Shown here in pieces: positions 19,130 through 28,286 of a DNA stretch of 64,000 nt (position 1 is its first letter; each line of letters starts with the position of its first letter). The translations under genes were made by a program, and so were the position numbers. Below the pieces are notes generated by a model. The model was not told the DNA's origin. It made no database searches and worked only from the letters and a program-made list of their open reading frames with translations. The DNA is from Streptomyces dangxiongensis (GTDB lineage Bacteria; Actinomycetota; Actinomycetes; Streptomycetales; Streptomycetaceae): assembly GCF_003675325.1 (NCBI RefSeq), contig NZ_CP033073.1, forward strand, positions 1,364,001-1,428,000, given 5' to 3'.

Positions 19130-19786
19130 ATGCCCCACAGCCAAACCTCTGCACACCGCGACAGCCTGGTAGGCGCACGCCTCGCGCGCGGAGCATCGCC
19201 GTGGCTTCTCCCGACCGTCGCCGCCGCAGCCCTCAGCCTGGCCCGCGCCCGCCGCTCGGGTGCCGCCAAGGCCGTCGCCGTGCCCGTCACCGCGCTCGCG
19301 GCGGGCATGCTGTGGTTCTTCCGCGACCCCGAGCGCGAGATCGCCCAGGGCCGGGTCATCTCGCCCGCCGACGGTGTGGTGCAGAGCATCATGCCGTGGA
19401 AGGACGGGCGCACCCGCGTCGCGATCTTCATGAGCCCGCTCAACGTCCACGTCAACCGCGCGCCCCTCGCGGGCACCGTGACGTCGGTCGAGCACATCCC
19501 CGGCGGCTTTGTTCCAGCTTTCAACAAGGAGAGCGAGAACAACGAGCGCGTAGTCTGGCACTTCGACACCGAACTCGGCGACATCGAGATGATCCAGATC
19601 GCCGGCGCGGTGGCCCGCCGCATCGTGCCCTACCTCCCCGAGGGCACGAAGGTCGAGCAGGGCGACCGTATCGGTCTGATCCGCTTCGGCTCGCGTGTCG
19701 ACCTCTACCTGCCCGAAGGTGTGGAGGTCGCGGTCGAGGTCGGACAGAAGACCGTGGCTGGGGTGACTCGCATTGACCGTGATTGA
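19130..19786 (+). CDS. psd: Phosphatidylserine decarboxylase proenzyme
   Basis: 218 residues, the short archaeal/actinobacterial type. An N-terminal hydrophobic stretch anchors it to the membrane. FFRDPER, SPADGVVQS and FMSPLNVHVNRAPL match the family, and the self-cleavage site is the Gly-Ser in RFGSRVDLYLP near the C-terminus, where Ser becomes the pyruvoyl group. It converts phosphatidylserine to phosphatidylethanolamine. Its end overlaps pssA by 14 nt, so substrate synthesis and consumption are co-expressed. Confidence 0.94.
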   Translation: MPHSQTSAHRDSLVGARLARGASPWLLPTVAAAALSLARARRSGAAKAVAVPVTALAAGMLWFFRDPEREIAQGRVISPADGVVQSIMPWKDGRTRVAIFMSPLNVHVNRAPLAGTVTSVEHIPGGFVPAFNKESENNERVVWHFDTELGDIEMIQIAGAVARRIVPYLPEGTKVEQGDRIGLIRFGSRVDLYLPEGVEVAVEVGQKTVAGVTRIDRD

Positions 19787-20627
19787 TCCGGAGACCCAGG
19801 CGGGCTGGGTGCCCGAGGCCGACGACGTGGACGACGACGAGGAGATGCCTCTCTCTCTTCGCCTGTCGATAGCGGACACGCTGACACTGGGCAACGCCAC
19901 CTGCGGGTTCATGGCGGTGTACTTCACCACCACCGGCATCCTGATTCCGCACCTCACCGGCAGCCAGGAATCCGGCATGGGCCGCCACAGCGCGGCCACG
20001 GCGGTCATCCTGATGCTCTGCGCGGCGGTCTTCGACCTGTTCGACGGCCTGGTGGCGCGCAAGCTGCGCTCCTCCCCGATGGGCGCCGAGCTGGACAATC
20101 TGTCCGACCTGATCAGCTTCGGGCTCGCCCCCGCCTACTTCGTGCTCGTCTACGGCATGGTCGCCGACGACGCGCACCAGCGGGTGGCGGCGGTGGGCGC
20201 GATCGTGGTGCTGCTGGCGGTGGTGCTGAGACTGGCCCGGTTCAGTTGCGTGACGGTGAAGGACGGCACGTTCCAGGGCATGCCCTCGCCGTTCGGCGCG
20301 CTGACGGTCGTCTCGATCGTGCTGCTGGAACTGCCGTTCGTGGCGACGCTGCTGGCGATCCTGGGGACGGCGTGGCTGATGGTGAGCCGCGTGGAGTACC
20401 CCAAGCCGCGGGGCCGCCTCGCCGGCGCGGTGCTCGGCTGGATCGTGCTGTCGATGGGCCTCCTGGCCGCGTGGGCCTTCGACGCCCCCGGCGGTCAGCT
20501 ACTGCTCCAGACGGGCTGCGCGCTCCAACTGGTCATGGGCGCGGTCATCCCGCTGTTCGCCACGGCCCGCCGGGTGAACAACTTCCGCGACAACCGGCGC
20601 GAGGCGCGGGCGACGCACCTGCCGTGA
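19773..20627 (+). CDS. pssA: CDP-diacylglycerol-serine O-phosphatidyltransferase
   Basis: 284 residues if the TTG at 19773 is used (GTG at 19779 is an alternative). A multi-pass membrane protein with the CDP-alcohol phosphotransferase signature DGLVARKL...GAELDNLSD (D-G-x2-A-R-x8-G-x3-D-x3-D), here DLFDGLVARKLRSSPMGAEL followed by DNLSDLISFG. It makes phosphatidylserine from CDP-diacylglycerol and serine for the overlapping psd product. An acidic soluble N-terminus precedes the first membrane segment. A strong terminator follows. Confidence 0.93.
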   Translation: MTVIDPETQAGWVPEADDVDDDEEMPLSLRLSIADTLTLGNATCGFMAVYFTTTGILIPHLTGSQESGMGRHSAATAVILMLCAAVFDLFDGLVARKLRSSPMGAELDNLSDLISFGLAPAYFVLVYGMVADDAHQRVAAVGAIVVLLAVVLRLARFSCVTVKDGTFQGMPSPFGALTVVSIVLLELPFVATLLAILGTAWLMVSRVEYPKPRGRLAGAVLGWIVLSMGLLAAWAFDAPGGQLLLQTGCALQLVMGAVIPLFATARRVNNFRDNRREARATHLP

Positions 20628-20638
20628 CGCCCCGCCGA

Positions 20639-20673
20639 AAGGGCCCCGGATCCGACGAGGATCCGGGGCCCTT
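20639..20673. terminator. Bidirectional terminator between pssA and glycerate kinase
   Basis: Perfect 15-bp stem AAGGGCCCCGGATCC / GGATCCGGGGCCCTT with a 5-nt loop; it starts 12 nt after the pssA stop and faces the convergent kinase gene. Confidence 0.85.
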
Positions 20674-20765
20674 CGCTCTGTCGGCGCCCGGTGCCGGTGC
20701 AGCCCAGCCGGAGTGCCGAGAAGCCGGCCGGGTGGGCGCGGGCCGGCGCGGCCGGGACGCTGGGG

Positions 20766-21917
20766 TCAGCTCAGGTAGTCCTTGGCTATGCGGGTCGCCA
20801 GCTCCTCCAGGATCGGGCCCGCCTCCGCGATGCAGCGGGCGACGTCCGGCTCGACGGACGTCAGGGGGTACGCCCGTTCGATGCCGGCCCGCAGCAGCGC
20901 CTCCTCCGGCAGGGCGAGCCGGCCGCACACCGCCACCACCGTCCGGCCCGCGGCCCGCGCCGCCGCGGCGACCCCCGCCGGCGCCTTCCCGTGCAGGGTC
21001 TGCTCGTCGAGCGAGCCCTCGCCGGTGATCACCAGTGACGCCCGCTCCAGGGCGGGTGCGAAGCCCAGCACGTCCAGCATGACCTCGATGCCGGGCCGGA
21101 AACGGGCGCCCAGGAGCAGCGCGCCGAAGCCGATGCCGCCCGCCGCCCCCGCGCCCGGTGCCGCGGCGTACTCCGCCGCCCGTGGCCCGGCCTCCGCCTC
21201 CAGCACCGCGGCGAAGTGGGCGAGGGCCGCGTCCAGGGCCGCCACGTCGTCCGGCGTGGCCCCCTTCTGCGGGCCGTACACCGCCGGCGCGCCCTTCGGC
21301 CCGGTCAGCGGATTGTCGACATCGCTGGCCAGCACCAGTTCGACCGAGGCCAGCCGGGGATCGAGGCCGGAGAGGTCGGCGCGGGCCAGGCCGGCCAGGC
21401 CGCCGCCGCCCGGCGGCACCGGTTCCCCGTCCTCGGTCAGGAACCGGGCGCCCAGCGCGGACAGCATCCCCGCGCCGCCGTCCGTCGTGGCGCTGCCGCC
21501 GACGCCGAACACGATCGTGCGCGCGCCCGCGTCCAGCGCGGCCCGCAGCAGTTCCCCGGATCCGTACGTCGAGGCGGTCAGCGGCGCGAACACACCCGCC
21601 GGGAGGCGCTGGAGCCCGCTCGCCTCGGCCATCTCCACGACCGCGGTGCCCTCGCGCAGCGCGAAGGCGGCCGTCACCTCCTGGCCGAGCGGCCCGGCGA
21701 CCCGCACCTCGCGCCGTTCGAAACCGGCCGCGACGGCCGCGTCCACGGTCCCGTCGCCGCCGTCGGCCACGGGCAGCGACTCGGCCCACAGGTCCGGCGC
21801 GACCCGGCGCAGCCCGGCCGTCACCCGCTCGGCGACCTGCACGGCCGTCAGCGAGCCCTTGAACTTGTCCGCGGCGATGAGCACCCGACGGTGCTCGTTC
21901 CCTGCAACGTCCGCCAC
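20766..21917 (-). CDS. Glycerate kinase (type I)
   Basis: 383 residues from a GTG at 21917 preceded by GGGGAGGAC; a longer frame to 21980 has no better site. IAADKFKGSLTA opens the fold, with LPVADGGDGTVDA, FGVGGSATTDGGAGML, and the C-terminal VITGEGSLDEQTLHGKAP, all hallmarks of the GlxK/GarK family that phosphorylates D-glycerate with ATP. It would return glycerate from glyoxylate or sugar-acid catabolism to glycolysis; glyoxylate from the ethylmalonyl-CoA pathway nearby is one plausible source, but that link is inference. Confidence 0.92.
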   Translation of the reverse strand: MADVAGNEHRRVLIAADKFKGSLTAVQVAERVTAGLRRVAPDLWAESLPVADGGDGTVDAAVAAGFERREVRVAGPLGQEVTAAFALREGTAVVEMAEASGLQRLPAGVFAPLTASTYGSGELLRAALDAGARTIVFGVGGSATTDGGAGMLSALGARFLTEDGEPVPPGGGGLAGLARADLSGLDPRLASVELVLASDVDNPLTGPKGAPAVYGPQKGATPDDVAALDAALAHFAAVLEAEAGPRAAEYAAAPGAGAAGGIGFGALLLGARFRPGIEVMLDVLGFAPALERASLVITGEGSLDEQTLHGKAPAGVAAAARAAGRTVVAVCGRLALPEEALLRAGIERAYPLTSVEPDVARCIAEAGPILEELATRIAKDYLS

Positions 21918-22068
21918 CTTGTCCTCCCCTTGCTCTCCGGGCCCCGCGCATGTCGGGGCCAGTCGCGCCGCTGCGACCATAACCGCAGGACACCTCCGCC
22001 GTCATGCCCCGCCCGAAGCGTGGGAAGGCCGCCGCGCGCCGGCCCGGCAAAGTGGGTACACGCCTGTC

Positions 22069-23142
22069 ATGAGCACCCAGCGCACCGGACCCGGCCTCGC
22101 CGACCGCATCCACGGCGGCTGGCTCGGCCGGATCGCCGGCAACATGCTCGGCAAGCCGGTGGAGCAGGGCGAGGTGTGGACCCGCGACCGCATCGACCGC
22201 TATCTGCGCCGTGCCGCGGCCCTGCCGCTGACCGACTACCTCCCCGAGCCCGCCGACCCGGCCGAGGCCGCCGACCTGCGCCCGGAGTGGCGCCTGTGTG
22301 TGCGCGGCCGGATCCACGGCAGCTCCCGGGACGACGACATCGACTACGCGATCCTCGGCCTGCACCTGCTGGAGACCCACGGTTTCGCCTTCAGCACCGA
22401 GCAGGTGGGCGACCTGTGGCTGCTCAGGCTGCCGTACCTCCAGACGTTCACGGCTGAGCGGGCGGCCTACCGCAACCTCGCGAACGGGCTGAAGCCGCCG
22501 CTGACGGCGACGTACGACAACCCGTACCAGGAGTGGATCGGCGCGCTGATCCGCGCCGACGTGTACGGCTGGACCTGTCCGGGCGATCCCGTCCGGGCCG
22601 CCGGCCTGGCCCGCCGGGACGCGGTGCTGTCGCACACCGGCAACGGGGTGTACGGCGCGATGTTCGCGGCGGCGCTGATCGCGGCGGCCTTCACCGCCCC
22701 GGCCGTGCGGGGCGCGCTGGACAGCGCGCTCGCCGTGATCCCCGCGAGCAGCCGCCTCGCCCGGACCGTGCGGCGGGTCGCGGCCCTGCACGAGACCCGG
22801 CTGCCCTGGGAGGAGACGGTGGCCACGGTGGCCACGGAGACCGCCGGGCTCGGCTGGATCCACACCGTCCCCAACGCGGCCGTCCTGACCGCCGGGCTGC
22901 TGTACGGTGACGGCGACTTCACCCGGACCATCGCCCTCACCGTGCGCGGCGGCCTGGACACCGACTCCAACGGGGCGACGGCCGGTTCGGTGGCCGGCGT
23001 GTTCACCGGGGCGGACGCCATTCCGGCGCCGTGGCGGGATCCGCTGGAGGACACGGTCCGTAGCGCGGTGTTCGGCTTCGACGGCGTACGGATCAGTGCG
23101 CTGGCCGAGCGTACCCTGCGCCTGGCGGCGGACGCGACATAG
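22069..23142 (+). CDS. ADP-ribosylglycohydrolase family protein
   Basis: 357 residues from the ATG 22069. The all-helical DraG/ARH fold is shown by RIHGGWLGRIAGNMLGKPVE at the start, the Mg-binding SSRDDDIDYAI (near residues 83-93), NGVYGAMFAAAL in the middle and a C-terminal GGLDTDSNGATAGSVAG that supplies the second metal site. These enzymes remove ADP-ribose from proteins, nucleic acids or small molecules. It is followed by a NUDIX and a Sir2 gene on the same strand, a group centred on ADP-ribose and NAD. Confidence 0.9.
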   Translation: MSTQRTGPGLADRIHGGWLGRIAGNMLGKPVEQGEVWTRDRIDRYLRRAAALPLTDYLPEPADPAEAADLRPEWRLCVRGRIHGSSRDDDIDYAILGLHLLETHGFAFSTEQVGDLWLLRLPYLQTFTAERAAYRNLANGLKPPLTATYDNPYQEWIGALIRADVYGWTCPGDPVRAAGLARRDAVLSHTGNGVYGAMFAAALIAAAFTAPAVRGALDSALAVIPASSRLARTVRRVAALHETRLPWEETVATVATETAGLGWIHTVPNAAVLTAGLLYGDGDFTRTIALTVRGGLDTDSNGATAGSVAGVFTGADAIPAPWRDPLEDTVRSAVFGFDGVRISALAERTLRLAADAT

Positions 23143-23170
23143 CCGGCCCGCGGCTGGTTACCCTTCCTGG

Positions 23171-23665
23171 ATGACCACGACTCCTGACTTCGCCACGTAC
23201 ATCGCGAGCCTGCCCCGGATCATCGCCGGTGCCGCCGCGCTCTTCCGGGACGCCGAGGGCCGGGTGCTGCTCGTCGAACCCAACTACCGTGAGGGCTGGG
23301 CGCTTCCGGGCGGGACCATCGAGTCCGACGACGGGGAGACCCCGCGGCGGGGCGCGCGCCGGGAGACGCTGGAGGAGATCGGGCTCGACCGGGAACTCGG
23401 CCGGCTGCTCGCGGTGGACTGGGTGCGCGGCGTGGGCCGGCCGCCGCTGGTGGCCTACCTGTACGACGGCGGTGTGCTCACCGAGACCGACCTGAAGGCC
23501 ATCCGCCTCCAGGAGGAGGAGCTGCTGTCCTGGCGGCTGGTCGCGCGCGACGACCTCACCACGTATCTGCCCGGCGCGCTCGGCCGCCGGGTGCTGGCCG
23601 CCCTGGACGTGCTCGCGGACGGCTCCGGCACGGCGGAACTGGAGAACGGCCAGCGCGTGTCGTGA
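23171..23665 (+). CDS. NUDIX hydrolase
   Basis: 164 residues from the ATG 23171. The NUDIX box is complete: G(G)TIESDDGETPRRGARRET followed by LEEIGL, matching G-x5-E-x7-REU-x-EE-x-G. Substrates are nucleoside diphosphates linked to another moiety; with an ADP-ribosylglycohydrolase upstream and a Sir2 downstream, ADP-ribose is a reasonable guess but not shown by sequence. Twenty-eight bp separate it from the gene before. Confidence 0.9.
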   Translation: MTTTPDFATYIASLPRIIAGAAALFRDAEGRVLLVEPNYREGWALPGGTIESDDGETPRRGARRETLEEIGLDRELGRLLAVDWVRGVGRPPLVAYLYDGGVLTETDLKAIRLQEEELLSWRLVARDDLTTYLPGALGRRVLAALDVLADGSGTAELENGQRVS

Positions 23666-23729
23666 CCGCCGGGCCGGCACCCCGATATCCGTTCGCGGCG
23701 GGCCGGCGGTCCGGCCTACGCTCGGCCGC

Positions 23730-24491
23730 ATGACCAAGCCGCTCGTCGCCGTGTTCAGTGGGGCCGGTGTCTCCACCGACTCCGGGATCCCGGACTACCG
23801 CGGGCCGAACGGCCTGTGGCGCCGGGATCCCGAGGCCGAGAAGCTCGTGACGTACGAGTACTACATGGGGGATCCGGAGATCCGGCGGCGGTCGTGGCAG
23901 ATGCGGCGCACGAACCGTGCGCTGCGGGCCGAGCCGAACGCGGCCCACCGGGCGGTGGTCGAGCTGGAGCGGTCCGGCATCCCGGTGCGGGTGATCACGC
24001 AGAACGTCGACGGTCTGCACCAGCAGGCCGGGATGCCCGCCCGCAAGGTGCTCGAACTGCACGGCAGTGCGCACGGTGTCCTGTGTACCCGGTGCGGTGC
24101 GCGCGGCCCCATGGAGGACGCGATCGCGCGGGTGGAGGCGGGCGAGGACGACCCGCCCTGTCTGCGCTGCGGCGGCATCCTGAGATCGGCGACCGTGATG
24201 TTCGGCGAGCACCTCGATCCGGTCGTGCTGGGCGACGCGGTCGCGATCAGCAAGGCCTGCGACGTCTTCGTCGCCGTCGGCACCAGCCTCCAGGTCCACC
24301 CCGCGGCGGGTCTCGCGGATGTCGCCGCCGACCACGGGGCCCGGCTGATCATCGTCAACGCGGAACCGACGCCGTACGACGAGCTGGCCGACGAGGTGAT
24401 CCGCGAACCGATCGGGACGGCCCTCCCCCGGCTCCTGCGGCTGCTCGGCAGCGGCAGCGGTGGGCGCGGGGGCACTTCGGCCGGCTCCTGA
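23730..24491 (+). CDS. Sir2-family NAD-dependent protein deacylase
   Basis: 253 residues. NAD-binding FSGAGVSTDSGIPDYRG at the N-terminus, ITQNVDGLHQQAG, the catalytic His in LELHGS, then the zinc site CTRCGAR ... CLRCGG. VFVAVGTSLQVHPAAGL and IIVNAEPTPYD complete the Rossmann fold. It removes acetyl groups using NAD and releases O-acetyl-ADP-ribose, which the macrodomain protein at 29456 could hydrolyse. It matches, from memory, the second Sir2 (CobB2) of S. coelicolor. TACGCT before the ATG may be a -10, giving a near-leaderless transcript. Confidence 0.92.
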   Translation: MTKPLVAVFSGAGVSTDSGIPDYRGPNGLWRRDPEAEKLVTYEYYMGDPEIRRRSWQMRRTNRALRAEPNAAHRAVVELERSGIPVRVITQNVDGLHQQAGMPARKVLELHGSAHGVLCTRCGARGPMEDAIARVEAGEDDPPCLRCGGILRSATVMFGEHLDPVVLGDAVAISKACDVFVAVGTSLQVHPAAGLADVAADHGARLIIVNAEPTPYDELADEVIREPIGTALPRLLRLLGSGSGGRGGTSAGS

Positions 24492-24493
24492 CG

Positions 24494-24538
24494 GACCGGC
24501 TTCTGAGGGACCGGCTCTTGAGGGACCCGCTTCTGAGG
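24494..24538 (+). repeat. Three tandem 15-nt repeats
   Basis: GACCGGCTTCTGAGG, GACCGGCTCTTGAGG and GACCCGCTTCTGAGG follow head to tail right after the Sir2 stop. Likely local slippage; role unknown. Confidence 0.8.
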
Positions 24539-24557
24539 GACCCCGTGGCCGCGCCGC

Positions 24558-25048
24558 TCAGAAAAGTGCGCTGCCGCGTTCGAAATCCAGCAGGCGCCGC
24601 TTGCGGTCCAGGCCGCCGCCGTACCCGGTGAGGCTGCCGTCGGAACCGACCACCCGGTGGCAGGGGACGATGATGCCGACGGGGTTGCGGCCGTTGGCGA
24701 GGCCGACGGCGCGGGAGGCCCGGGGATTGCCGAGGAGGTCGGCGAGTTCGCCGTACGTGCGGGTCTCCCCGTACGGGATGCGGGCCAACTGCTGCCAGAC
24801 GCTGCGCTGGAACGGCGTTCCGTGCAGCCCGAGCCGGACGGTGAATCCGGTCGACTCGCCCGCGAAGTACGCGCCAGTTGCTCCCGGGCCTCGGCGAAGA
24901 CGGGCAGGGTGTCGTCGCGCGGCCCGAAGGAATCCTCGCCGGGGCGGTGCCGTTGGCCGGCCATGTACAGGCCGCACAGGGCGCCGTCGCCGTCGGCGAC
25001 CAGGGTGAGCGGCCCGTAGGGGCTGTCGGTCACGGTGTGGTGGTTCAT
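24558..25048 (-). CDS. ogt: Methylated-DNA-[protein]-cysteine S-methyltransferase, one apparent frameshift
   Basis: About 163 residues after repairing one missing base near 24874. The start MNHHTVTDSPYGPLTLVADG and the catalytic half (GTPFQRSVWQQLARIPYGET, IPYGETRTYGELA, then PCHRV with the acceptor Cys, and LTGYGGGL) lie in two frames. It transfers the O6-alkyl group of guanine to its own cysteine. It lies 9 bp after the stop of adaA-alkA and is read with it, an alkylation-repair operon. A true frameshift would remove the active site. Confidence 0.85.
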
Positions 25049-25057
25049 CGGGTTCCT

Positions 25058-26536
25058 TCAGGCCGGGAGGAAGTTGATCGGGTGGGTGTCGGTCGCCCAC
25101 AGGTACTGCACCGCGTACGCCCGCCAGGGCCGCCAGCCCGCCGCGCGGGCGGTGAGCGCGGCCGGGGTGGACGGCAGGCCCAGGTCCTTCGCGGCGCGGC
25201 GGATGCCGAGGTCGGTGGGGAGGAAGGCGTCGGGGTCGCCGAGCGCGCGCATCGCGATGATGTCCACCGTCCACGGCCCGAAGCCGGGCAGCGCGAGGAG
25301 CCGGGCGCGCGCCTCGGCCCAGTCGGTCTCCACTCCCAAGTGAAGCGTACCGTCCGCGAGTTGGCGGACGAGGGTGGTGAAGGTGGTGCGCCGGGTGCGG
25401 GGCATCGCCAGGGACTCGGGGTCGACGGCGGCCAGTGCCTCCGGGGTCGGGAAGAGGTGGGTGAGCCCGCCCTCCGGGTCGTCCAGGGGCTTGCCGTGCG
25501 CGGTGACCAGGCGGGCCGCGTGGGTGCGGGCGGCCGCGGTGGACACCTGCTGCCCGAGCACGGCGCGGACGGCGAACTCGGCCTCGTCGACCGTGCGCGG
25601 CACCCGGCGGCCGGGGCCGCGGTCGACCAGGGGGGCGAGCAGCGGATCGGCGCGCAGCCGGTCGTCGACGGCGACCGGGTCGGCGTCCAGGTCGAGCATG
25701 CGGCGGCAGCGGCTGATGGCCACGGTCAGGTCGCGCAGGTCGCTGAGGGTGAGACGGCAGGCGATGTGGTCGGGTCGCGGGGCGAGGGCCACGATGCCGT
25801 GCCCGTACGGCAGCCGGAGCGTGCGCCGGTAGGCGCCGTCCCGCCACTCCTCGACCCCGGGTACGGCGGTGGCGGCGAGGTGGCCGAAGAGGTTGGACGG
25901 GTTGAGGGGGGCGCGGAACGGCAGCCGCAGGGTGAGCACGCCCGGGGTGCCCGCGCCGCTGCGGGGCGCCCGGGCCCGCAGCTCGCTCGGGGACAGGGCG
26001 AAGACCTCGCGGACGGTGTCGTTGAAGGCGCGGACGGAGGAGAAGCCGGCCGCGAAGGCGATCTCCGCCATGGGCAGCGGGGTGGTCTCGATGAGCAGGC
26101 GTGCGGTCTGGGCGCGCTGGGCCCGGGCGAGGGCCAGGGGGCCGGCGCCCAGCTCGGCGAGCAGTTGCCGCTCCACCTGCCGGGTGCTGTAGCCGAGCCG
26201 GGCGGCGAGTCCGGGGACGCCCTCGCGGTCCACGACGCCGTCGTCGATCAGCCGCATGGCGCGGGCCACCAGGTCAGCGCGCTGGTTCCATTCCGGGGAG
26301 CCGGGGCTGGTGTCGGGGCGGCAGCGTTTGCAGGCCCGGAACCCCGCTTGCTGGCAGGCCGCGGCGCTCGGATGGAAGGTCATGTTCTCCGGCTTGGGCG
26401 GCACGGCCGGGCAACTGGGCCGGCAGTAGATCCGCGTGGTCAGGACGGCGGTGAAGAACCAGCCGTCGAACCGCGCGTCCTTCGACCGCACGGCCTGCAC
26501 GCACTGCTCCCGGTCGAGATGCATCCCTGTCTGCAT
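25058..26536 (-). CDS. AdaA-AlkA fusion: methylphosphotriester sensor/regulator and 3-methyladenine DNA glycosylase
   Basis: 492 residues from the ATG 26536. N-terminal Ada zinc domain with the methyl-accepting site RIYCRPSCPAVPP and ACKRCRPD, an AraC-type helix-turn-helix pair (about residues 85-180, AARLGYSTRQVERQLLAELG and IAFAAGFSSVRAFNDTVRE), then an AlkA glycosylase with the HhH-GPD hairpin LPGFGPWTVDIIAMRALGD and catalytic Asp in PTDLGI. Methylation of the Cys should turn it into an activator of its own operon, and the same chain excises alkylated bases. Ogt follows at 9 bp. Confidence 0.92.
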   Translation of the reverse strand: MQTGMHLDREQCVQAVRSKDARFDGWFFTAVLTTRIYCRPSCPAVPPKPENMTFHPSAAACQQAGFRACKRCRPDTSPGSPEWNQRADLVARAMRLIDDGVVDREGVPGLAARLGYSTRQVERQLLAELGAGPLALARAQRAQTARLLIETTPLPMAEIAFAAGFSSVRAFNDTVREVFALSPSELRARAPRSGAGTPGVLTLRLPFRAPLNPSNLFGHLAATAVPGVEEWRDGAYRRTLRLPYGHGIVALAPRPDHIACRLTLSDLRDLTVAISRCRRMLDLDADPVAVDDRLRADPLLAPLVDRGPGRRVPRTVDEAEFAVRAVLGQQVSTAAARTHAARLVTAHGKPLDDPEGGLTHLFPTPEALAAVDPESLAMPRTRRTTFTTLVRQLADGTLHLGVETDWAEARARLLALPGFGPWTVDIIAMRALGDPDAFLPTDLGIRRAAKDLGLPSTPAALTARAAGWRPWRAYAVQYLWATDTHPINFLPA

Positions 26537-26734
26537 GCGTCCAGCATGGGCCACCGGACACCCCGGCCGCTGGCAGAAATCCGACACGTACGTCTGCCTG
26601 GCCAGGGACCCGGCCGACCACCCCGAGCACCCGGGCCCGCGTCGCCGCTGCGTCCGGAGGGCGCTCCCGTACCGCGGACCCACTGCGTCCGGAAGGCGCT
26701 GCCCGTGCCGCTGGCCCACTGGGGCGGAGCGGCG

Positions 26735-27652
26735 TCAGACGGCTCGCTCCCGGCGGAACCGGGTGATCCACTCGGCGGTGGTGCGCAGGCCGCCGAAGGT
26801 GTAGAAGTGCACCTTCACCACGCCGTGCCGCTCGGGGTCGTACCGGTCGGCCAGTGCGCGCAGGAAGCGGTCCGGGCCGGCCGTCCCCACGAGGTTGGTC
26901 AGCGAGAAGCCGTACTTGCGGGCCACGGAGGCGCTGGTGCCGACGCCGAACCGGGTGGCGTAACCCAGCAGCCGGCGCACGCCGGCGGGGCCGGGGACAC
27001 CGATACGGACGGGCAGGTGCACGCCGCGCGCGCGGAGTTCCTCCAGCCAGGTGAGGACCGGGTCGACGTCGAAGCCGAACTGGGTGATGACGTCGCCCGT
27101 GAACCGGTGGGCGTCGATGGCCGCCGCCTTCCGGGTGAGCGCCGTCCACAGGACCGGGCCGGGTATCCCGGGGTGGCCCTCCGGGTAGCCGGTGATCCCG
27201 ACGTGCCGGACGCCGTGCTGCCGGAGCGGCCCGGTGCGCAGGACGGCGAGGGCGTCCTCGTAGGGACCCTCCGGCCGGGCGGGGTCGCCGCCGACGACGA
27301 ACACGTTCTCGGCGGTGCCGTCGGCCGCCAGTCCGGCGAGGAACTCCTCCAGGGCGGGCCGGGAGGGCAGGCGCCGCGCGGAGATGTGCGGTACGGGTAC
27401 GAACCCGAGCCGTCCGACCGCGCGGGCGGCGGCCAGCCGGGTGACGGTGTCCTCACCGGCGAGGAAGGTGATGTTGATCCGGGTGCCCGGCGGGATGGCG
27501 TCGCGTGCCTCCTCCAGCCCGGGCGTGTCCTTGCCGGTCATCTCCAGGGAGAAGTCGTCCAGCAGGGAGGCGCCGGTGCCCGTCCCCGGGTTCCCGGTGC
27601 CGTGCGGGCAGGGGGCACCGCCCTCGGACGGGGCGGTGACGGCGGGGTTCAT
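26735..27652 (-). CDS. Methylenetetrahydrofolate reductase-like protein
   Basis: 305 residues from the ATG 27652 (GGAGCACG before it). A TIM barrel of the MetF family: FSLEMTGKDTPGLEEA with the catalytic Glu region near the start, NITFLAGED, VPHISARRL, VFVVGGDPARPEGPY (the FAD-binding loop) and FGFDVDPVLTWLEELRARG. It resembles the MetF-like enzymes found with demethylation modules rather than the methionine-pathway MetF. No such partner is adjacent, so its one-carbon route is open. Confidence 0.78.
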   Translation of the reverse strand: MNPAVTAPSEGGAPCPHGTGNPGTGTGASLLDDFSLEMTGKDTPGLEEARDAIPPGTRINITFLAGEDTVTRLAAARAVGRLGFVPVPHISARRLPSRPALEEFLAGLAADGTAENVFVVGGDPARPEGPYEDALAVLRTGPLRQHGVRHVGITGYPEGHPGIPGPVLWTALTRKAAAIDAHRFTGDVITQFGFDVDPVLTWLEELRARGVHLPVRIGVPGPAGVRRLLGYATRFGVGTSASVARKYGFSLTNLVGTAGPDRFLRALADRYDPERHGVVKVHFYTFGGLRTTAEWITRFRRERAV

Positions 27653-27733
27653 CGTGCTCCTCGTACGGCGTGGTCCTGGCCCGGGCCGATGATGCCACGC
27701 GGTCCGCCGCAACCGCCGTCCAGGGTGCCCGGG

Positions 27734-28189
27734 TCAGGCGGCGGCCGCTTCCTGCCGGGAGGCCAGGGCCCAGATCACGAAGACGTCGAGCGCCATCAAG
27801 ATCACCGACCACAGGGGCGCGTACGGCAGGAACATGAACTGGGCGATGAGGCTGAGCGCGGCCAGGAACAGGCCGGCGAAGCGGGCCCAGGTCATGTCCT
27901 TGAGCAGGCCGATGCCGGTGCCGAGGACGAGGACGCCGAGGATGATGTGGATCGTGCCCCAGCCGCTGAGCGTCATCTTGTAGACGTAGTCGCCGATGCG
28001 GACGTAGATGTGGTCCTTGGTGACCGCGGCGATCCCCTGGAGGAGGGCGAGGATGCCGCTGCACACCATGAGGACTCCCGCGAACGTGACGCCGCCGGTC
28101 ACCCAGCCGCCGCCCCGGTCCCCCGACCCGCGCGACGACCGCGAGCCGCCCGTGGGACCCGGTCCGGTGGGCTGCGCTGCCTGGCTCAT
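27734..28189 (-). CDS. Four-TM membrane protein (DUF7144-like)
   Basis: 151 residues from the ATG 28189. A Gly/Ser/Pro-rich cytoplasmic N-terminus of about 40 residues is followed by four hydrophobic helices (GGVTFAGVLMVCSGILALLQ, WGTIHIILGVLVLGTGIGLL, ARFAGLFLAALSLIAQFMFL, APLWSVILMALDVFVIWALA). This is the common Streptomyces small membrane family, DUF7144 to my memory. No function is known; several such genes respond to stress sigma factors. Confidence 0.75.
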   Translation of the reverse strand: MSQAAQPTGPGPTGGSRSSRGSGDRGGGWVTGGVTFAGVLMVCSGILALLQGIAAVTKDHIYVRIGDYVYKMTLSGWGTIHIILGVLVLGTGIGLLKDMTWARFAGLFLAALSLIAQFMFLPYAPLWSVILMALDVFVIWALASRQEAAAA

Positions 28190-28286
28190 GAGCGTGTCCT
28201 TTCTGCCTCCCCGCCCGTCCGGTGCCCGCGCGCTCGCGGGGAGCACGCGGGCACTCCGAGCGTTGGCCAGACGGCCTCCGGACGCA